Shown: positions 1-7,569, numbered from the stretch's first letter. The stretch: DNA of 14,127 nt from Oscillospiraceae bacterium (GCA_004556975.1 SFFD01000034.1:1-14127), one strand, 5' to 3'. Program-made: numbers and translations. Notes: a model not told the origin generated them from the letters alone.

Positions 1-639
1 GAATATCTTGAGCTGCCGGTAATCATGGGCTGTTACCGGGGAGATTTCTACCGATATTATCTTGTGGACGGTGCTTTTGTACTGGATGCTCACCGGGGTT
101 ATTCCTGCTATGACCCAAGATCTGACGGAGCGGCTTACGGTTATATATATACCTACTATTACTATCAAACCGCAGGTTGTAAATATGGACTTAACGATTC
201 TAATGGAAATGTGATTTTCGATCCTGTATTTACCGATGGAATATACATTCCTTTCGAGGACAGATTTGTCGGAACAATAAATAATATTGATTGGGCTTTG
301 CCGGAAGAGGGTTATAAGCTTCTTTTGGACAAGGACAAAAACATCCTTGCCGCATACACCTCAATACGATTTTGTCTTTTTGATGACGGCTCATACATAG
401 GTCTTGCCGGGTATTCCGGCTATGGCGATGACTGGGGGCAAGTTCTCCGAGATAAAAACGGAGAGATTCTTAAAGTAGGTTACCGCTTTATTGACAGGGA
501 CGGAAACGAAGTAAGTAAATGTTTCAATGATGTTAAAGAATTTTGGAATGTTAATTCCCCCTCAGACATTATCACCGCCGTTGACGAAAACGGAAGCACT
601 ATTGAAATCAAAGCCTCCGACTACATCTGCAAGCCGTAG
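1..639 (+). CDS. WG-repeat-like protein, C-terminal part (partial at 5' end)
   Basis: The frame is open from base 1 to the TAG at 637-639. An ATG lies at 25, but the codons before it (reading EYLELPVI) are open too and there is no ribosome binding site there, so this is most likely the 3' part of a larger gene. The sequence is rich in Tyr, Gly and Asp. One segment (YGLNDSNGNVIFDPVF) has the cadence of a WG repeat, in which a Tyr-Gly, Asp-x-x-Gly strand pair is followed by an acidic turn. A later stretch (DKNGEILKVGYRFIDRDGNEV) repeats the D-x-x-G pattern. Such proteins are usually beta-rich and often exported in Clostridia; their role is unknown. It is the only plus-strand gene here and it looks more AT-rich than its neighbours. 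The WG assignment is tentative. Confidence 0.6.
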   Translation, partial: EYLELPVIMGCYRGDFYRYYLVDGAFVLDAHRGYSCYDPRSDGAAYGYIYTYYYYQTAGCKYGLNDSNGNVIFDPVFTDGIYIPFEDRFVGTINNIDWALPEEGYKLLLDKDKNILAAYTSIRFCLFDDGSYIGLAGYSGYGDDWGQVLRDKNGEILKVGYRFIDRDGNEVSKCFNDVKEFWNVNSPSDIITAVDENGSTIEIKASDYICKP

Positions 640-654
640 TTCCCCACAAAAGCA

Positions 655-699
655 AAAGCCCCCGCCCGCTCCTTTCGGAGCGGGCGGGAGTGTTTTTTA
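655..699. terminator. Bidirectional rho-independent terminator between convergent genes
   Basis: A perfect 12-bp GC-rich stem (661-672 with 677-688) closes a 4-base loop. On the plus strand it is followed by a T-run (693-698) and would end the WG-like gene. On the minus strand it is followed by a GCTTTTGCTTTT tract and would end the ricT operon. The ricT stop codon (697-699) lies in the plus-strand T-run, so one hairpin serves both genes. Confidence 0.9.
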
Positions 700-1536
700 T
701 TCCTCGCTGTCTTTTTCCCGGCGCAGAACGCGAACCTTGGTTTTATGGAAGGTTTTCGGCGCGCCATCGGGTGAATCGTCCATTTTTACGGTCAGCATTC
801 CGGTCATAAGGTTCAGGTCGGATACCGTTCCGCAGCCCTCCGGGGTTTTGACGTATGCTCCCACTTTTGGCGTTGTGCGTATTAAATCCTCATAACCCTC
901 CTGCTCATATTTAAGACAGCACATAAGACGCCCGCAGGTGCCCGAAATTTTTGTAGGGTTAAGAGAAAGCCCCTGTTCCTTTGCCATTTTTACCGAAACA
1001 GGCATAAACTCTCCGAGAAAGGTGGAACAGCAAAACGGTCTGCCGCAGGGGCCAAGACCGCCGAGCATTTTGGCTTCATCGCGCACGCCTATCTGGCGAA
1101 GCTCAATTCTTGTGCGGAATGCCGCGGCAAGGTCTTTTACAAGCTCGCGGAAATCAACGCGGCCGTCCGCGGTAAAATAAAATATTATCTTACTGCCGTC
1201 AAAGGCATATTCCGCACCCACAAGCTTCATATCCAAACCGTGAGCGGCAACCTTCTCTTCGCATTTTTTTATTGCCTGCTCCTCAAAAATATGATTCTCT
1301 TTAAGACGCTCAAGGTCGTCTTCGTTTGCAAGGCGGATTACCTTTTTAAGCGGCGGAACAACCCGCGAGTTGTCCACAAAGCGGTTGTCGGCGGCGACTT
1401 CGCCGCATTCCTTGCCACGGCTTGTTTCAACTATAACCCTGTCACCGATGGAATACTGCATCCCGTTCGGATCAAAATAATATACTTTGCCGACTTCTTT
1501 AAAGCGAACGCCGATGACTTCTGTTTTATCGCTCAT
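697..1536 (-). CDS. ricT: PSP1-domain protein RicT (YaaT)
   Basis: This 279-residue protein matches the PSP1/RicT family. In Bacillus subtilis RicT acts with RicA (YmcA) and RicF (YlbF) in an iron-sulfur-containing complex that stimulates RNase Y processing of mRNA and affects sporulation, competence and biofilm formation. The family's cysteine motifs are present: C164 with C169-C170 (GPCGRPFCCS) and C201 with C206-C207 (TCGRLMCCLKYE). The PSP1 core lies at about residues 60-145. I chose the ATG at 1534-1536 because GGAGGA stands about 6 bases upstream and the ATG overlaps the holB stop as ATGA. An in-frame start 12 codons further up would add a basic stretch with no support. It is the last gene of the operon and follows holB, as in Bacillus. 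No ricA or ricF is in the window. Confidence 0.93.
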   Translation of the reverse strand: MSDKTEVIGVRFKEVGKVYYFDPNGMQYSIGDRVIVETSRGKECGEVAADNRFVDNSRVVPPLKKVIRLANEDDLERLKENHIFEEQAIKKCEEKVAAHGLDMKLVGAEYAFDGSKIIFYFTADGRVDFRELVKDLAAAFRTRIELRQIGVRDEAKMLGGLGPCGRPFCCSTFLGEFMPVSVKMAKEQGLSLNPTKISGTCGRLMCCLKYEQEGYEDLIRTTPKVGAYVKTPEGCGTVSDLNLMTGMLTVKMDDSPDGAPKTFHKTKVRVLRREKDSEE

Positions 1537-2474
1537 AAACTTCCTCCGAGCACGGCGGAAAGCTTTGCGCAAAGCCAGCTTTGGATAAGCTCCGGCATAC
1601 AGTTCTGAAACGCAGCCTCTTTCCCCCGAGATAATATTTCCATTATTTTGACCGCTTGTACAGGTTTTATTCTTATCGGCGCGGTCCTTCCTGCGGCAGA
1701 ATCAACGCCGCATCTTCCGATTATATTGCTTAAAATTTCTATATATTCACAAAGAGAAGCCCTGTCGCCCGCCGCAGAGGCAAGCCCTGCCGCAAGGTCA
1801 TAGCTTTTTGCGCAGCGAATAAGCTCCGGCGTATTAAACGCAAGCTTTGCAAGGGGCAGCCTGCCTTCTTCAAAAGCAGTCCGTGCCCTTCCCAGATTGC
1901 CGGCATATGCCATGGCAAGAAGATCCGCATCCTCTGCCGAAAGCTCCGGCAAAACGCTTTTAAGGCGAAGAGCGCATTCGCCGTCCGAAAAAGGTTCCAG
2001 TTTATAAAGAGTACAGCGGCTTATTACCGTATCAAGAAGCATTCCGGCGTTCTGACATGTCATTATGAATCTTGCGTGTTCCGGCGGCTCCTCCAGTGAT
2101 TTAAGCAGAGCGTTCTGCGCCTCTGCGGTCATATTCTGAATTTCAAGAAGGACATAGATTTTTATATCGGATTCGTTCGGCGCAAGCCAAAGGGACTCTT
2201 TTATCTCCCTTATGCTTTCAATGTGAAAGCTGCGCGCGGCGCCGCTTCCGTCATAAATTTCCACATCCGGGTGATTGCCTCCGTCAATCTTTTTGCAGAC
2301 GGAGCAGCGGCCGCAGGGCGGATTTTGGCTTTTGCAAAGCAAAGCTTTGCAAAGCCAAAGGGCAAGCTCGCGCTTGCCGACCCCGGGTTCGCCTTCAATC
2401 AGCACAGCATGAGAAAGCAGACCCTCCGCAGCTGCTGCGGAAAGCTGCTTTTTAAGCTCGGTCGCTATGGGCAT
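1533..2474 (-). CDS. holB: DNA polymerase III subunit delta' (clamp loader)
   Basis: This 313-residue AAA+ protein is the delta' subunit of the replicative clamp loader, which opens the sliding clamp and loads it on primed DNA. Visible features are a P-loop GEPGVGKR (residues 28-35), the four-cysteine zinc module of clamp-loader subunits (C47, C54, C57, C60), the AEAQNALLKSLEEPP segment (about 117-131) and the SRC arginine-finger motif (152-154). The Walker B region reads VLLEIQ rather than the usual acidic Asp-Glu-Ala-Asp form, which fits a delta' that need not hydrolyse ATP. Start: ATG 6 bases after the darA stop, with AGAAGG about 11 bases upstream inside the darA end. The gene carries a strong internal inverted repeat at 2326-2357. 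Confidence 0.95.
   Translation of the reverse strand: MPIATELKKQLSAAAAEGLLSHAVLIEGEPGVGKRELALWLCKALLCKSQNPPCGRCSVCKKIDGGNHPDVEIYDGSGAARSFHIESIREIKESLWLAPNESDIKIYVLLEIQNMTAEAQNALLKSLEEPPEHARFIMTCQNAGMLLDTVISRCTLYKLEPFSDGECALRLKSVLPELSAEDADLLAMAYAGNLGRARTAFEEGRLPLAKLAFNTPELIRCAKSYDLAAGLASAAGDRASLCEYIEILSNIIGRCGVDSAAGRTAPIRIKPVQAVKIMEILSRGKEAAFQNCMPELIQSWLCAKLSAVLGGSL
2326..2357. repeat. Inverted repeat inside holB
   Basis: A 14-bp arm (TGGCTTT-GCAAAGC, with one extra T on the left) is repeated in inverse orientation around a 3-base loop. It codes for the LWLCKALLCK part of holB, before the zinc module. The arms are built from repeats of GCAAAGC, so the structure follows from a duplicated Leu-Cys-Lys peptide or the reverse. 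Confidence 0.6.
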
Positions 2475-2480
2475 GGGCTT

Positions 2481-2804
2481 TTAAACCTTCTCGAAGCGTT
2501 CGACATTCATTACGAAGACGATTGCTCCGCCTACAGTTACCTCAACCGGAAACGCGGAATACATTCCCACATCCACCATTCCTGCGCTTGGCACCATCTG
2601 TTTGCGTTTTTTGCTGTGCTTTGCGATGATGTCAATAACTTCGCTTACCTTATCATCGTCAACGCCGATAAGGAAGGTGGTATTTCCGCTCATAAGGAAA
2701 CCGCCGGTGGTGGCAAGCTTTGTGACGGAAAATCTTGCTTTGGTAAGTGCTGCGGAAACGGCGTTGCTGTCGTCGCCGGAGACTACTGCCATAATCATTT
2801 TCAT
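2481..2804 (-). CDS. darA: Cyclic-di-AMP receptor, PII-like (DarA/PstA/YaaQ)
   Basis: This 107-residue protein belongs to the PII-like c-di-AMP-binding family (DarA in Bacillus and Listeria, PstA in Staphylococcus; formerly DUF970). The family trimerises and binds c-di-AMP between subunits; its downstream target is not settled. Hallmarks seen: an N-terminal strand MKMIMAVV, then TKLATTGGFLMSGNTTFLIG (residues 28-47) with its family-typical TTGGFL-x-x-GNTT core, and a C-terminal VEVTVGGAIVFVMNVERFE. The basic loop KHSKKRKQ follows helix 2. An AGGAGG site lies 10 bases before the ATG. The next gene is holB, the order found in Bacillus and many Clostridia. Its presence implies that the host makes c-di-AMP. 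Confidence 0.95.
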   Translation of the reverse strand: MKMIMAVVSGDDSNAVSAALTKARFSVTKLATTGGFLMSGNTTFLIGVDDDKVSEVIDIIAKHSKKRKQMVPSAGMVDVGMYSAFPVEVTVGGAIVFVMNVERFEKV

Positions 2805-2844
2805 AATATATGATCCTCCTTTTTAAAGAAAGAATAAGACATAT

Positions 2845-4134
2845 TTATTTTACGACATTGATTTCATCTATGCCGTATTTTATAAGCAAGCTTTGCAGCT
2901 TTTCGTCGATAATTTCGCCCGGGGAAGCAAGGGCAATGCACGGCGGGCAGGGCATAACAAGGCTTGCTGCCGTTCTTTTGCAAGCGTCTTTTGTCTTTAT
3001 GAGCACGCTTTCGGCAAAGGTCGCCTCTCTTATGCTCAAAGCCCTCTGCGGCATATGGGAAAGGCGTTCTTCCGGGGCGGCACAGCCGTTTCCTGCGGTA
3101 TCTTCTATAAACTTTGCCACATTTGCGAAGTCTTCTTCCGTATTAAACGGCGAAGCCATGAGCACCGCCCACTCGGAGTTAACATATTCCGGCTCAATTT
3201 TGTGTCTGCGCAAAGCAATGCCGAATTCTTCGGCTGTCATTCCGGAAGAGGTTACCGAAAGAGTAAGGCGTGCCGGTTCAACATTTCGGGTTTTTGGAGC
3301 AAGACCGTGCTCAAAAGCGTGGTAGCGAAGATTTGCGACTTTGCCGTTGAGCATGGCAAAATCCCTGCGTGCCTTTGTTTCAAGATACTCTATGCAGCTG
3401 TCTGCCGAAAGCATTATCAAATAGCTTGGGCTTGTGGAACCGAAAAGGCGCATTTTTTCTTTTGCCTTGCCGTAAAGCTCTTTTTTTGCAAGATGAAGCA
3501 GCGCTCCGCCGGTGCAGACAGGCAGGGATTTGTGCAGAGAATCAGCCGAGGCGTCCGCGCCGAGGGCAATGGGGTGCATTTCCGTAGGGAAAAAGTGCAG
3601 GTGTGCCCCGTGAGCGTTATCCACCAGAAGCGTGGCGCCGTGCTCGTGAGCAATTTTTGAGCACGCGGCAATATCCGTGAGCACGCCGAAGTAATCCGGC
3701 GAGGTAACATAGACGGCTTTTGCCTGGGGGTTCTGCTCCAACGCGGCGGCAAGCTCCGCCGTGCTTCGCGGATTTATCCACACCACGTTCAAATCGAGCA
3801 GGGCGGCGGTATTCACCGCGGAGGCATGGCAGTTGCGGCACATAATCACGGTGTCGCCGGGATTAAGAAAAGTCGCAAGCATTCCCTGTATGCACAGAGT
3901 AGAGCCGCCCGCGGAAAGCAGCGAAGCACCCGCGCCGTAAATTTCGGCAAAGCGCTCTTCCGCTTCGCGTATTGCGCCGGAAGCTTCAAAAAGGCTGTCT
4001 GCCCCTTCAACCTCCGTTATATCATATTTATAGTAATCGGGAAAACATTCCGCGCCCTTGTGCCCCGGCATATGAAAGCGCGAAAGCCCCTTGTTTACAT
4101 ATTCGTCAACAGCTTTACAAAGAGGAGTAGTCAT
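2845..4134 (-). CDS. Orn/Lys/Arg decarboxylase-family PLP enzyme (YaaO/SpeA-like)
   Basis: This 429-residue protein belongs to the fold-type I PLP decarboxylases that act on ornithine, lysine or arginine. It opens with the family signature HMPGHKG (residues 21-27). A VDNAHGAH motif (171-178) supplies the Asp that contacts the PLP ring nitrogen. The Schiff-base lysine is K202 in SLHKSLPVCTGG (199-210). C-terminal residues SPGEIIDEKLQSLL fit the small domain of YaaO-like enzymes. The protein is somewhat shorter than most of this class and lacks the N-terminal wing domain of the large inducible decarboxylases. The substrate cannot be told from the sequence; arginine decarboxylase (SpeA) is a common label. 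The ATG overlaps the femX-like stop as ATGA and has no clear ribosome binding site, so translation is probably coupled. In Bacillus the homologue yaaO stands next to tmk and darA. Confidence 0.88.
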   Translation of the reverse strand: MTTPLCKAVDEYVNKGLSRFHMPGHKGAECFPDYYKYDITEVEGADSLFEASGAIREAEERFAEIYGAGASLLSAGGSTLCIQGMLATFLNPGDTVIMCRNCHASAVNTAALLDLNVVWINPRSTAELAAALEQNPQAKAVYVTSPDYFGVLTDIAACSKIAHEHGATLLVDNAHGAHLHFFPTEMHPIALGADASADSLHKSLPVCTGGALLHLAKKELYGKAKEKMRLFGSTSPSYLIMLSADSCIEYLETKARRDFAMLNGKVANLRYHAFEHGLAPKTRNVEPARLTLSVTSSGMTAEEFGIALRRHKIEPEYVNSEWAVLMASPFNTEEDFANVAKFIEDTAGNGCAAPEERLSHMPQRALSIREATFAESVLIKTKDACKRTAASLVMPCPPCIALASPGEIIDEKLQSLLIKYGIDEINVVK

Positions 4135-5183
4135 TTTTTCAGCTTATTTTTCAGCTTGTTCAGCTTGGAATTAAGTTTGGTAGCGTGCTTTACCATTTTC
4201 ATGGCAAAAGGACGGTAGATTATATCAAATTCGCCGGGAAGCTCGTCCACCTGACCGTTAAAGCCGCGCTTGAAACGGTAAAGTCCGTAAAGGTGGTCGT
4301 TTTCGTTTTCCGTATCCCCTGAAATTCCCTGAAAATCATATACGGTGCAGCCGGTTTCTATGGCCCACTTTATCATTTCCCACTGGATGAGGTAGTTTGG
4401 CATAACGTTGCGGAAGGCATTATCGGAAGCGCCGTAAACATAGTCGCATTTTCCGGCATAGTTTGTGGTAATGGTTCCGCATACCGCCTGCCCCTGATAA
4501 AAGCCCATATAAAGTCGGCAGTGTTCGCCGAGGGAATCCAGCATACGCTCGAAATATTCCTTCGGGCGGATATTGAAGCCGTCCCTTTCCCCGGTGGTCT
4601 TCATAATACGCATAAATTCGTCAAGGTACTCCTTGCCGACGACTTTAATCTCGACGCCGTGCTTCATAGCTACGCGGATATTGTAGCGGCACTTTTGCGT
4701 AAGCGCCATAAAGACCTCGTCCTCGGTTCTGCCGTCAAGATAAAGGCGGTAATTGAAGCGGCACTGTATGGTTTCAAATCCGGTGGGACCGTATTTGCGC
4801 TTAAATCCCATTTCGTCCATAATTTTGAGGAAGTCCCCGTCTGAAGCCGGAATATCCGGGTCCATTTTGAAGTCGTGCGCCTTATATTTTTTTGCAAGGA
4901 CGTTTATGCCGTCCATCAGGTCGGCAAGCACGGCTTTATCGTGCAAATCGCAGACGGGACCCCGCGGCGCATAAAGAAAGCTTGTGCCGATAAGCGGAAT
5001 TTTTTGTATAAGCACCGAAATTCCGCCCACAATCGCGCCTTCGGCATTGCGGGAAACCACAACCTCGTGCTGCCAGTTGTTTTTTACGCCGTACCAGCGT
5101 GTGGACTGGGTAAAGCAGCCCTGGGGATGCTTAAGGCAGAACTGTTCATATTCCGGATAAAGAGAAACGTCAAGAATCTCCAT
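4131..5183 (-). CDS. FemAB/FemX-family peptidoglycan bridge aminoacyltransferase
   Basis: This 350-residue protein is a FemAB-family, twin-GNAT-fold transferase. Such enzymes take an aminoacyl-tRNA and add the amino acid to the stem peptide of lipid II, on the cytoplasmic face of the membrane. Family features are FTQSTRWYGVKNNW (about 24-37), APRGPVCD (72-79), the VYDFQGISGD strand-loop (281-290) and GLYRFKRGFNG (300-310). It lacks the long coiled-coil insertion of staphylococcal FemA/FemX. The last about 20 residues (from MVKHATKLNSK) form a strongly basic Leu/Lys/Asn helix that could sit on the membrane; this is inference. Start: ATG with GGAGG 6 bases upstream, inside the last codons of the preceding gene (TGAAATG junction). 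The donor amino acid is not predictable. Confidence 0.9.
   Translation of the reverse strand: MEILDVSLYPEYEQFCLKHPQGCFTQSTRWYGVKNNWQHEVVVSRNAEGAIVGGISVLIQKIPLIGTSFLYAPRGPVCDLHDKAVLADLMDGINVLAKKYKAHDFKMDPDIPASDGDFLKIMDEMGFKRKYGPTGFETIQCRFNYRLYLDGRTEDEVFMALTQKCRYNIRVAMKHGVEIKVVGKEYLDEFMRIMKTTGERDGFNIRPKEYFERMLDSLGEHCRLYMGFYQGQAVCGTITTNYAGKCDYVYGASDNAFRNVMPNYLIQWEMIKWAIETGCTVYDFQGISGDTENENDHLYGLYRFKRGFNGQVDELPGEFDIIYRPFAMKMVKHATKLNSKLNKLKNKLKK
4138..4166 (-). repeat. Three copies of AAGCTGAA at the femX-like 3' end
   Basis: AAGCTGAA occurs at 4159-4166, 4150-4157 and 4138-4145 on the minus strand, with 9- and 12-base spacings that keep the frame. It encodes the Lys-Leu-Asn/Lys rich C-terminus of the FemAB protein and runs into the ATGA overlap with the decarboxylase gene. 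Confidence 0.65.
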
Positions 5184-5184
5184 T

Positions 5185-5967
5185 TCATTCCTCCGTGATT
5201 ATCTTATAGTTACGCTCGACATTTTCGGCCTTCCAGCCGTAGCTTCTGTCGGAGAGGTCGTCGCCCGGGCGGTAAACCGGGCGCGCGGATTCTTTGAACT
5301 CGCGCCAGCCGGTGCCGTCAAAGCGGCGGTTCATTGGGCAGATATCGGTGCAGCAATCGCAGCCGCAGACGAAGCCGACTTTTCTAATCAGTGCTTCATC
5401 CTCCGGGGTAAGCTCCTTTTTCATCTGATTGATATAGGAAACGCATTTTTCCCGAACGAAGCCGTTTTCGGTAAGCGCCCCGTTAGGGCAATGCTCGGTG
5501 CAAAGTCCGCATTCAAAGCAGCTTCCCGGCATTTTTTTGGAGCGGGCAAATCGCCTGTCGGTAACAATTTCGCCGATGGCACAGCGTGTTCCGTACGCCT
5601 TGCTTATAAGCAGGTTGTTGCGCCCGCGGATTCCGAGACCTGCAAGGTTCGCGGCGCGAACCTCTGCAATGGGTGAGGAATCCACAAAAAACTTAAATGT
5701 ATTTTCCGGGAACGCCCGGCGCAGAATTTCAGTCGCCACCGCAAGATGCTCCGCCGCAACGTCGTGATAGTTGCGGCCCACGGCAAAGCGGGCGACGTTG
5801 CGTCCTTCGTTCATGCCGGTATCCCAGGGAATAAGGCACACTATAACGGAATCCATTCCGTCAAAAAGCTCGCGTTTTTTGAAGCCGGTTCCCGGAAGGG
5901 TGTCTTCATATGCGGCTACCCCATAGTGTTCAATTCCGGCAGCTGCCATAACTTCGTCAAGAATCAT
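5185..5967 (-). CDS. QueG-like double [4Fe-4S] cluster protein (short epoxyqueuosine reductase homologue)
   Basis: This 260-residue protein resembles the catalytic and ferredoxin parts of QueG, the cobalamin-dependent enzyme that reduces epoxyqueuosine to queuosine in tRNA. Visible are FAVGRNYHDV (61-70), VDSSPIAEVRAA (95-106, with D96 at the position of the catalytic Asp), and AGLGIRGRNNLLI (109-121). A two-cluster ferredoxin domain follows: C150-x2-C153-x2-C156-x3-C160-P, C175, and C201/C203/C205/C206-x3-C210-P. Full-length QueG has a further C-terminal HEAT-like domain for tRNA, which is absent, so the substrate may differ. I chose the ATG at 5965-5967: it follows the comM stop as TGAAATG, with GGGG about 8 bases upstream. 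A TTG nine codons further up has no ribosome binding site. Confidence 0.82.
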   Translation of the reverse strand: MILDEVMAAAGIEHYGVAAYEDTLPGTGFKKRELFDGMDSVIVCLIPWDTGMNEGRNVARFAVGRNYHDVAAEHLAVATEILRRAFPENTFKFFVDSSPIAEVRAANLAGLGIRGRNNLLISKAYGTRCAIGEIVTDRRFARSKKMPGSCFECGLCTEHCPNGALTENGFVREKCVSYINQMKKELTPEDEALIRKVGFVCGCDCCTDICPMNRRFDGTGWREFKESARPVYRPGDDLSDRSYGWKAENVERNYKIITEE

Positions 5968-5968
5968 T

Positions 5969-7498
5969 TCAGTTACCCCAATACTTTCTGTCAAGGCTGC
6001 GGTATTGCAGCGCTTCGGCTATATGCTTTGTGTCTATATTCTCACTTTCGTCAAGGTCGGCTATGGTGCGGGCAACCTTGAGTATTCTGTCGTAGGCGCG
6101 GGCTGAAAGCCCCATCTTTTCAAAAGCGTTTTTCAAAAGCAGTTTTGCTCCGTCGGTCAGAACGCAGTATTGCTGAATCATTGCGGGAGTAAGCATTGCG
6201 TTGCAGGTAATGCCCGTTCCGGCATATCTTTCATTCTGAATTTTTCTTGCTGCGTTCACCCTGGCACGGATAACCTCGGAAGATTCCGCCCTGCGCGTGC
6301 TTGAAAGGTCGTCAAACTCCACGGGCATTACCTCCACATGGATGTCGATTCTGTCCAAAAGCGGGCCTGAAACCTTTGCAAGATAGCGCGAAACCGCCAT
6401 GGGAGTACAGGTGCATTTTCGTGTAGGGTGACCGTAATAGCCGCAGGGACAGGGATTCATTGCCGCAACCAGCATTACGGAACAAGGATAGGTAAGTCTT
6501 CCCGCCGCGCGGGAAATTGTCACCACTCCGTCCTCAAGCGGCTGGCGAAGCACCTCCATGGCGTTGCGGTTATATTCGGGCAGCTCGTCCAGAAAAAGTA
6601 CTCCGTTGTGAGCAAGAGAAATTTCTCCCGGTTTCGGTATACTTCCTCCGCCGGTAAGCCCTGCGGGCGAAACGGTATGGTGCGGCGCGCGGAAAGGTCT
6701 GCGGGTCACCAGCGAAGCTCCCTCCTGCAGGGTTCCGCAAATGGAGTGAATTTTTGTTGTTTCAATGGATTCCTCAAAGGTCATTTCCGGCAAAATTGAC
6801 GGAAGGCGCTTTGCAAGCATGCTTTTGCCCGCTCCGGGCGGGCCTATAAGAAGAATGTTATGAAAGCCGGCCGCGGCGATTTCAAGGGCGCGCTTTGCCT
6901 CATACTGTCCTTTAACATCGGCAAAATCCGGTTCCGGCATACGCGGCGTGGTGTTTTTATAATTTTCCGCACGCACCGGCTGCATAAGCTCCTCTCCGGT
7001 AAGGTGTTTTACTACCTGTGTGACGGACTTTGCGGCGTAGACCTCGATTCCCTCCACCACGGAGCCTTCCGGGGCGTTGCCCTTCGGGATAAAAATTTTG
7101 TTTATGCCCAGGCGCTTTGCTTCAAGCACCATGGGAAGAATTCCCGCAACGGGTTTTATTGTTCCCTCAAGAGAAAGCTCGCCGATAAAGGCGCAGCCTT
7201 CAAAGTCCGCTTCAATCTGGCAATCGGCGCGAAGAATCCCGAGCAGAATCGGCAGGTCATAAAGTGAACCTGCCTTTTTTATGTCGCTTGGGGCAAGGTT
7301 CACCACAATTTTTCCAACAGGAAACATAAAACCGCTGTTAAAAATAGCGGTATGCACCCTGTCGCGGGATTCCTTTACGGCGGCGTCCGGCAGACCGACT
7401 ATGTCAAAGCCTGGAAACGAATCAGAAAGATCCACTTCCACAGCGACCTTGTATGCGTTTATGCCTAAAATGCCCATTCCGGTGCAGGAACAAAACAC
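5969..7498 (-). CDS. comM: YifB/ComM-family magnesium-chelatase-like AAA+ ATPase
   Basis: This 509-residue protein has the full layout of the YifB/ComM family. An N-terminal Lon-protease-like domain (about 1-170, including VEVDLSDSFPGFDIVGLPD) precedes a ChlI-type AAA+ core. The core has Walker A GPPGAGKS (219-226), Walker B VLFLDE (300-305) and a Cys-rich loop (CPCGYYGHPTRKCTC, 350-364). A C-terminal Mg-chelatase subdomain (about 405-505) follows. In naturally competent Gram-negative bacteria ComM is a helicase that promotes branch migration during transformation; in Clostridia its role is untested. Start: a GTG at 7496-7498 with GGGGAGGGG about 7 bases upstream, giving the family-typical N-terminus with LGINAYKVAVEVD. 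It is the first gene of the operon. Confidence 0.93.
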   Translation of the reverse strand: MFCSCTGMGILGINAYKVAVEVDLSDSFPGFDIVGLPDAAVKESRDRVHTAIFNSGFMFPVGKIVVNLAPSDIKKAGSLYDLPILLGILRADCQIEADFEGCAFIGELSLEGTIKPVAGILPMVLEAKRLGINKIFIPKGNAPEGSVVEGIEVYAAKSVTQVVKHLTGEELMQPVRAENYKNTTPRMPEPDFADVKGQYEAKRALEIAAAGFHNILLIGPPGAGKSMLAKRLPSILPEMTFEESIETTKIHSICGTLQEGASLVTRRPFRAPHHTVSPAGLTGGGSIPKPGEISLAHNGVLFLDELPEYNRNAMEVLRQPLEDGVVTISRAAGRLTYPCSVMLVAAMNPCPCGYYGHPTRKCTCTPMAVSRYLAKVSGPLLDRIDIHVEVMPVEFDDLSSTRRAESSEVIRARVNAARKIQNERYAGTGITCNAMLTPAMIQQYCVLTDGAKLLLKNAFEKMGLSARAYDRILKVARTIADLDESENIDTKHIAEALQYRSLDRKYWGN

Positions 7499-7539
7499 GC
7501 CGAACCCCTCCCCTGCTTTTGTTTATACTTAATCAATTT

Positions 7540-7569
7540 ATTATATAACATATTGCAATAAAAATACAA
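7540..7569 (-). promoter_or_regulatory. Sigma-A promoter of the comM-ricT operon
   Basis: On the minus strand the -35 is TTGTAT (7564-7569) and the -10 is a perfect TATAAT (7540-7545), with an 18-base spacer. Transcription would start near 7533, giving a leader of about 35 bases before the comM GTG at 7498. It is the only convincing promoter I see for the seven genes below it. Confidence 0.75.

Noticed and set aside
2893..3660. 255-codon open frame on the plus strand opposite the decarboxylase gene
   Set aside because: It is antisense to a gene with clear catalytic motifs, has no ribosome binding site or family-like motif, and has the Cys/Phe/Arg-rich composition of a shadow frame.
5968..5994. 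TTG start for the QueG-like gene
   Set aside because: No ribosome binding site precedes it; the ATG at 5967 has one and forms the same TGAAATG junction as the next gene pair.
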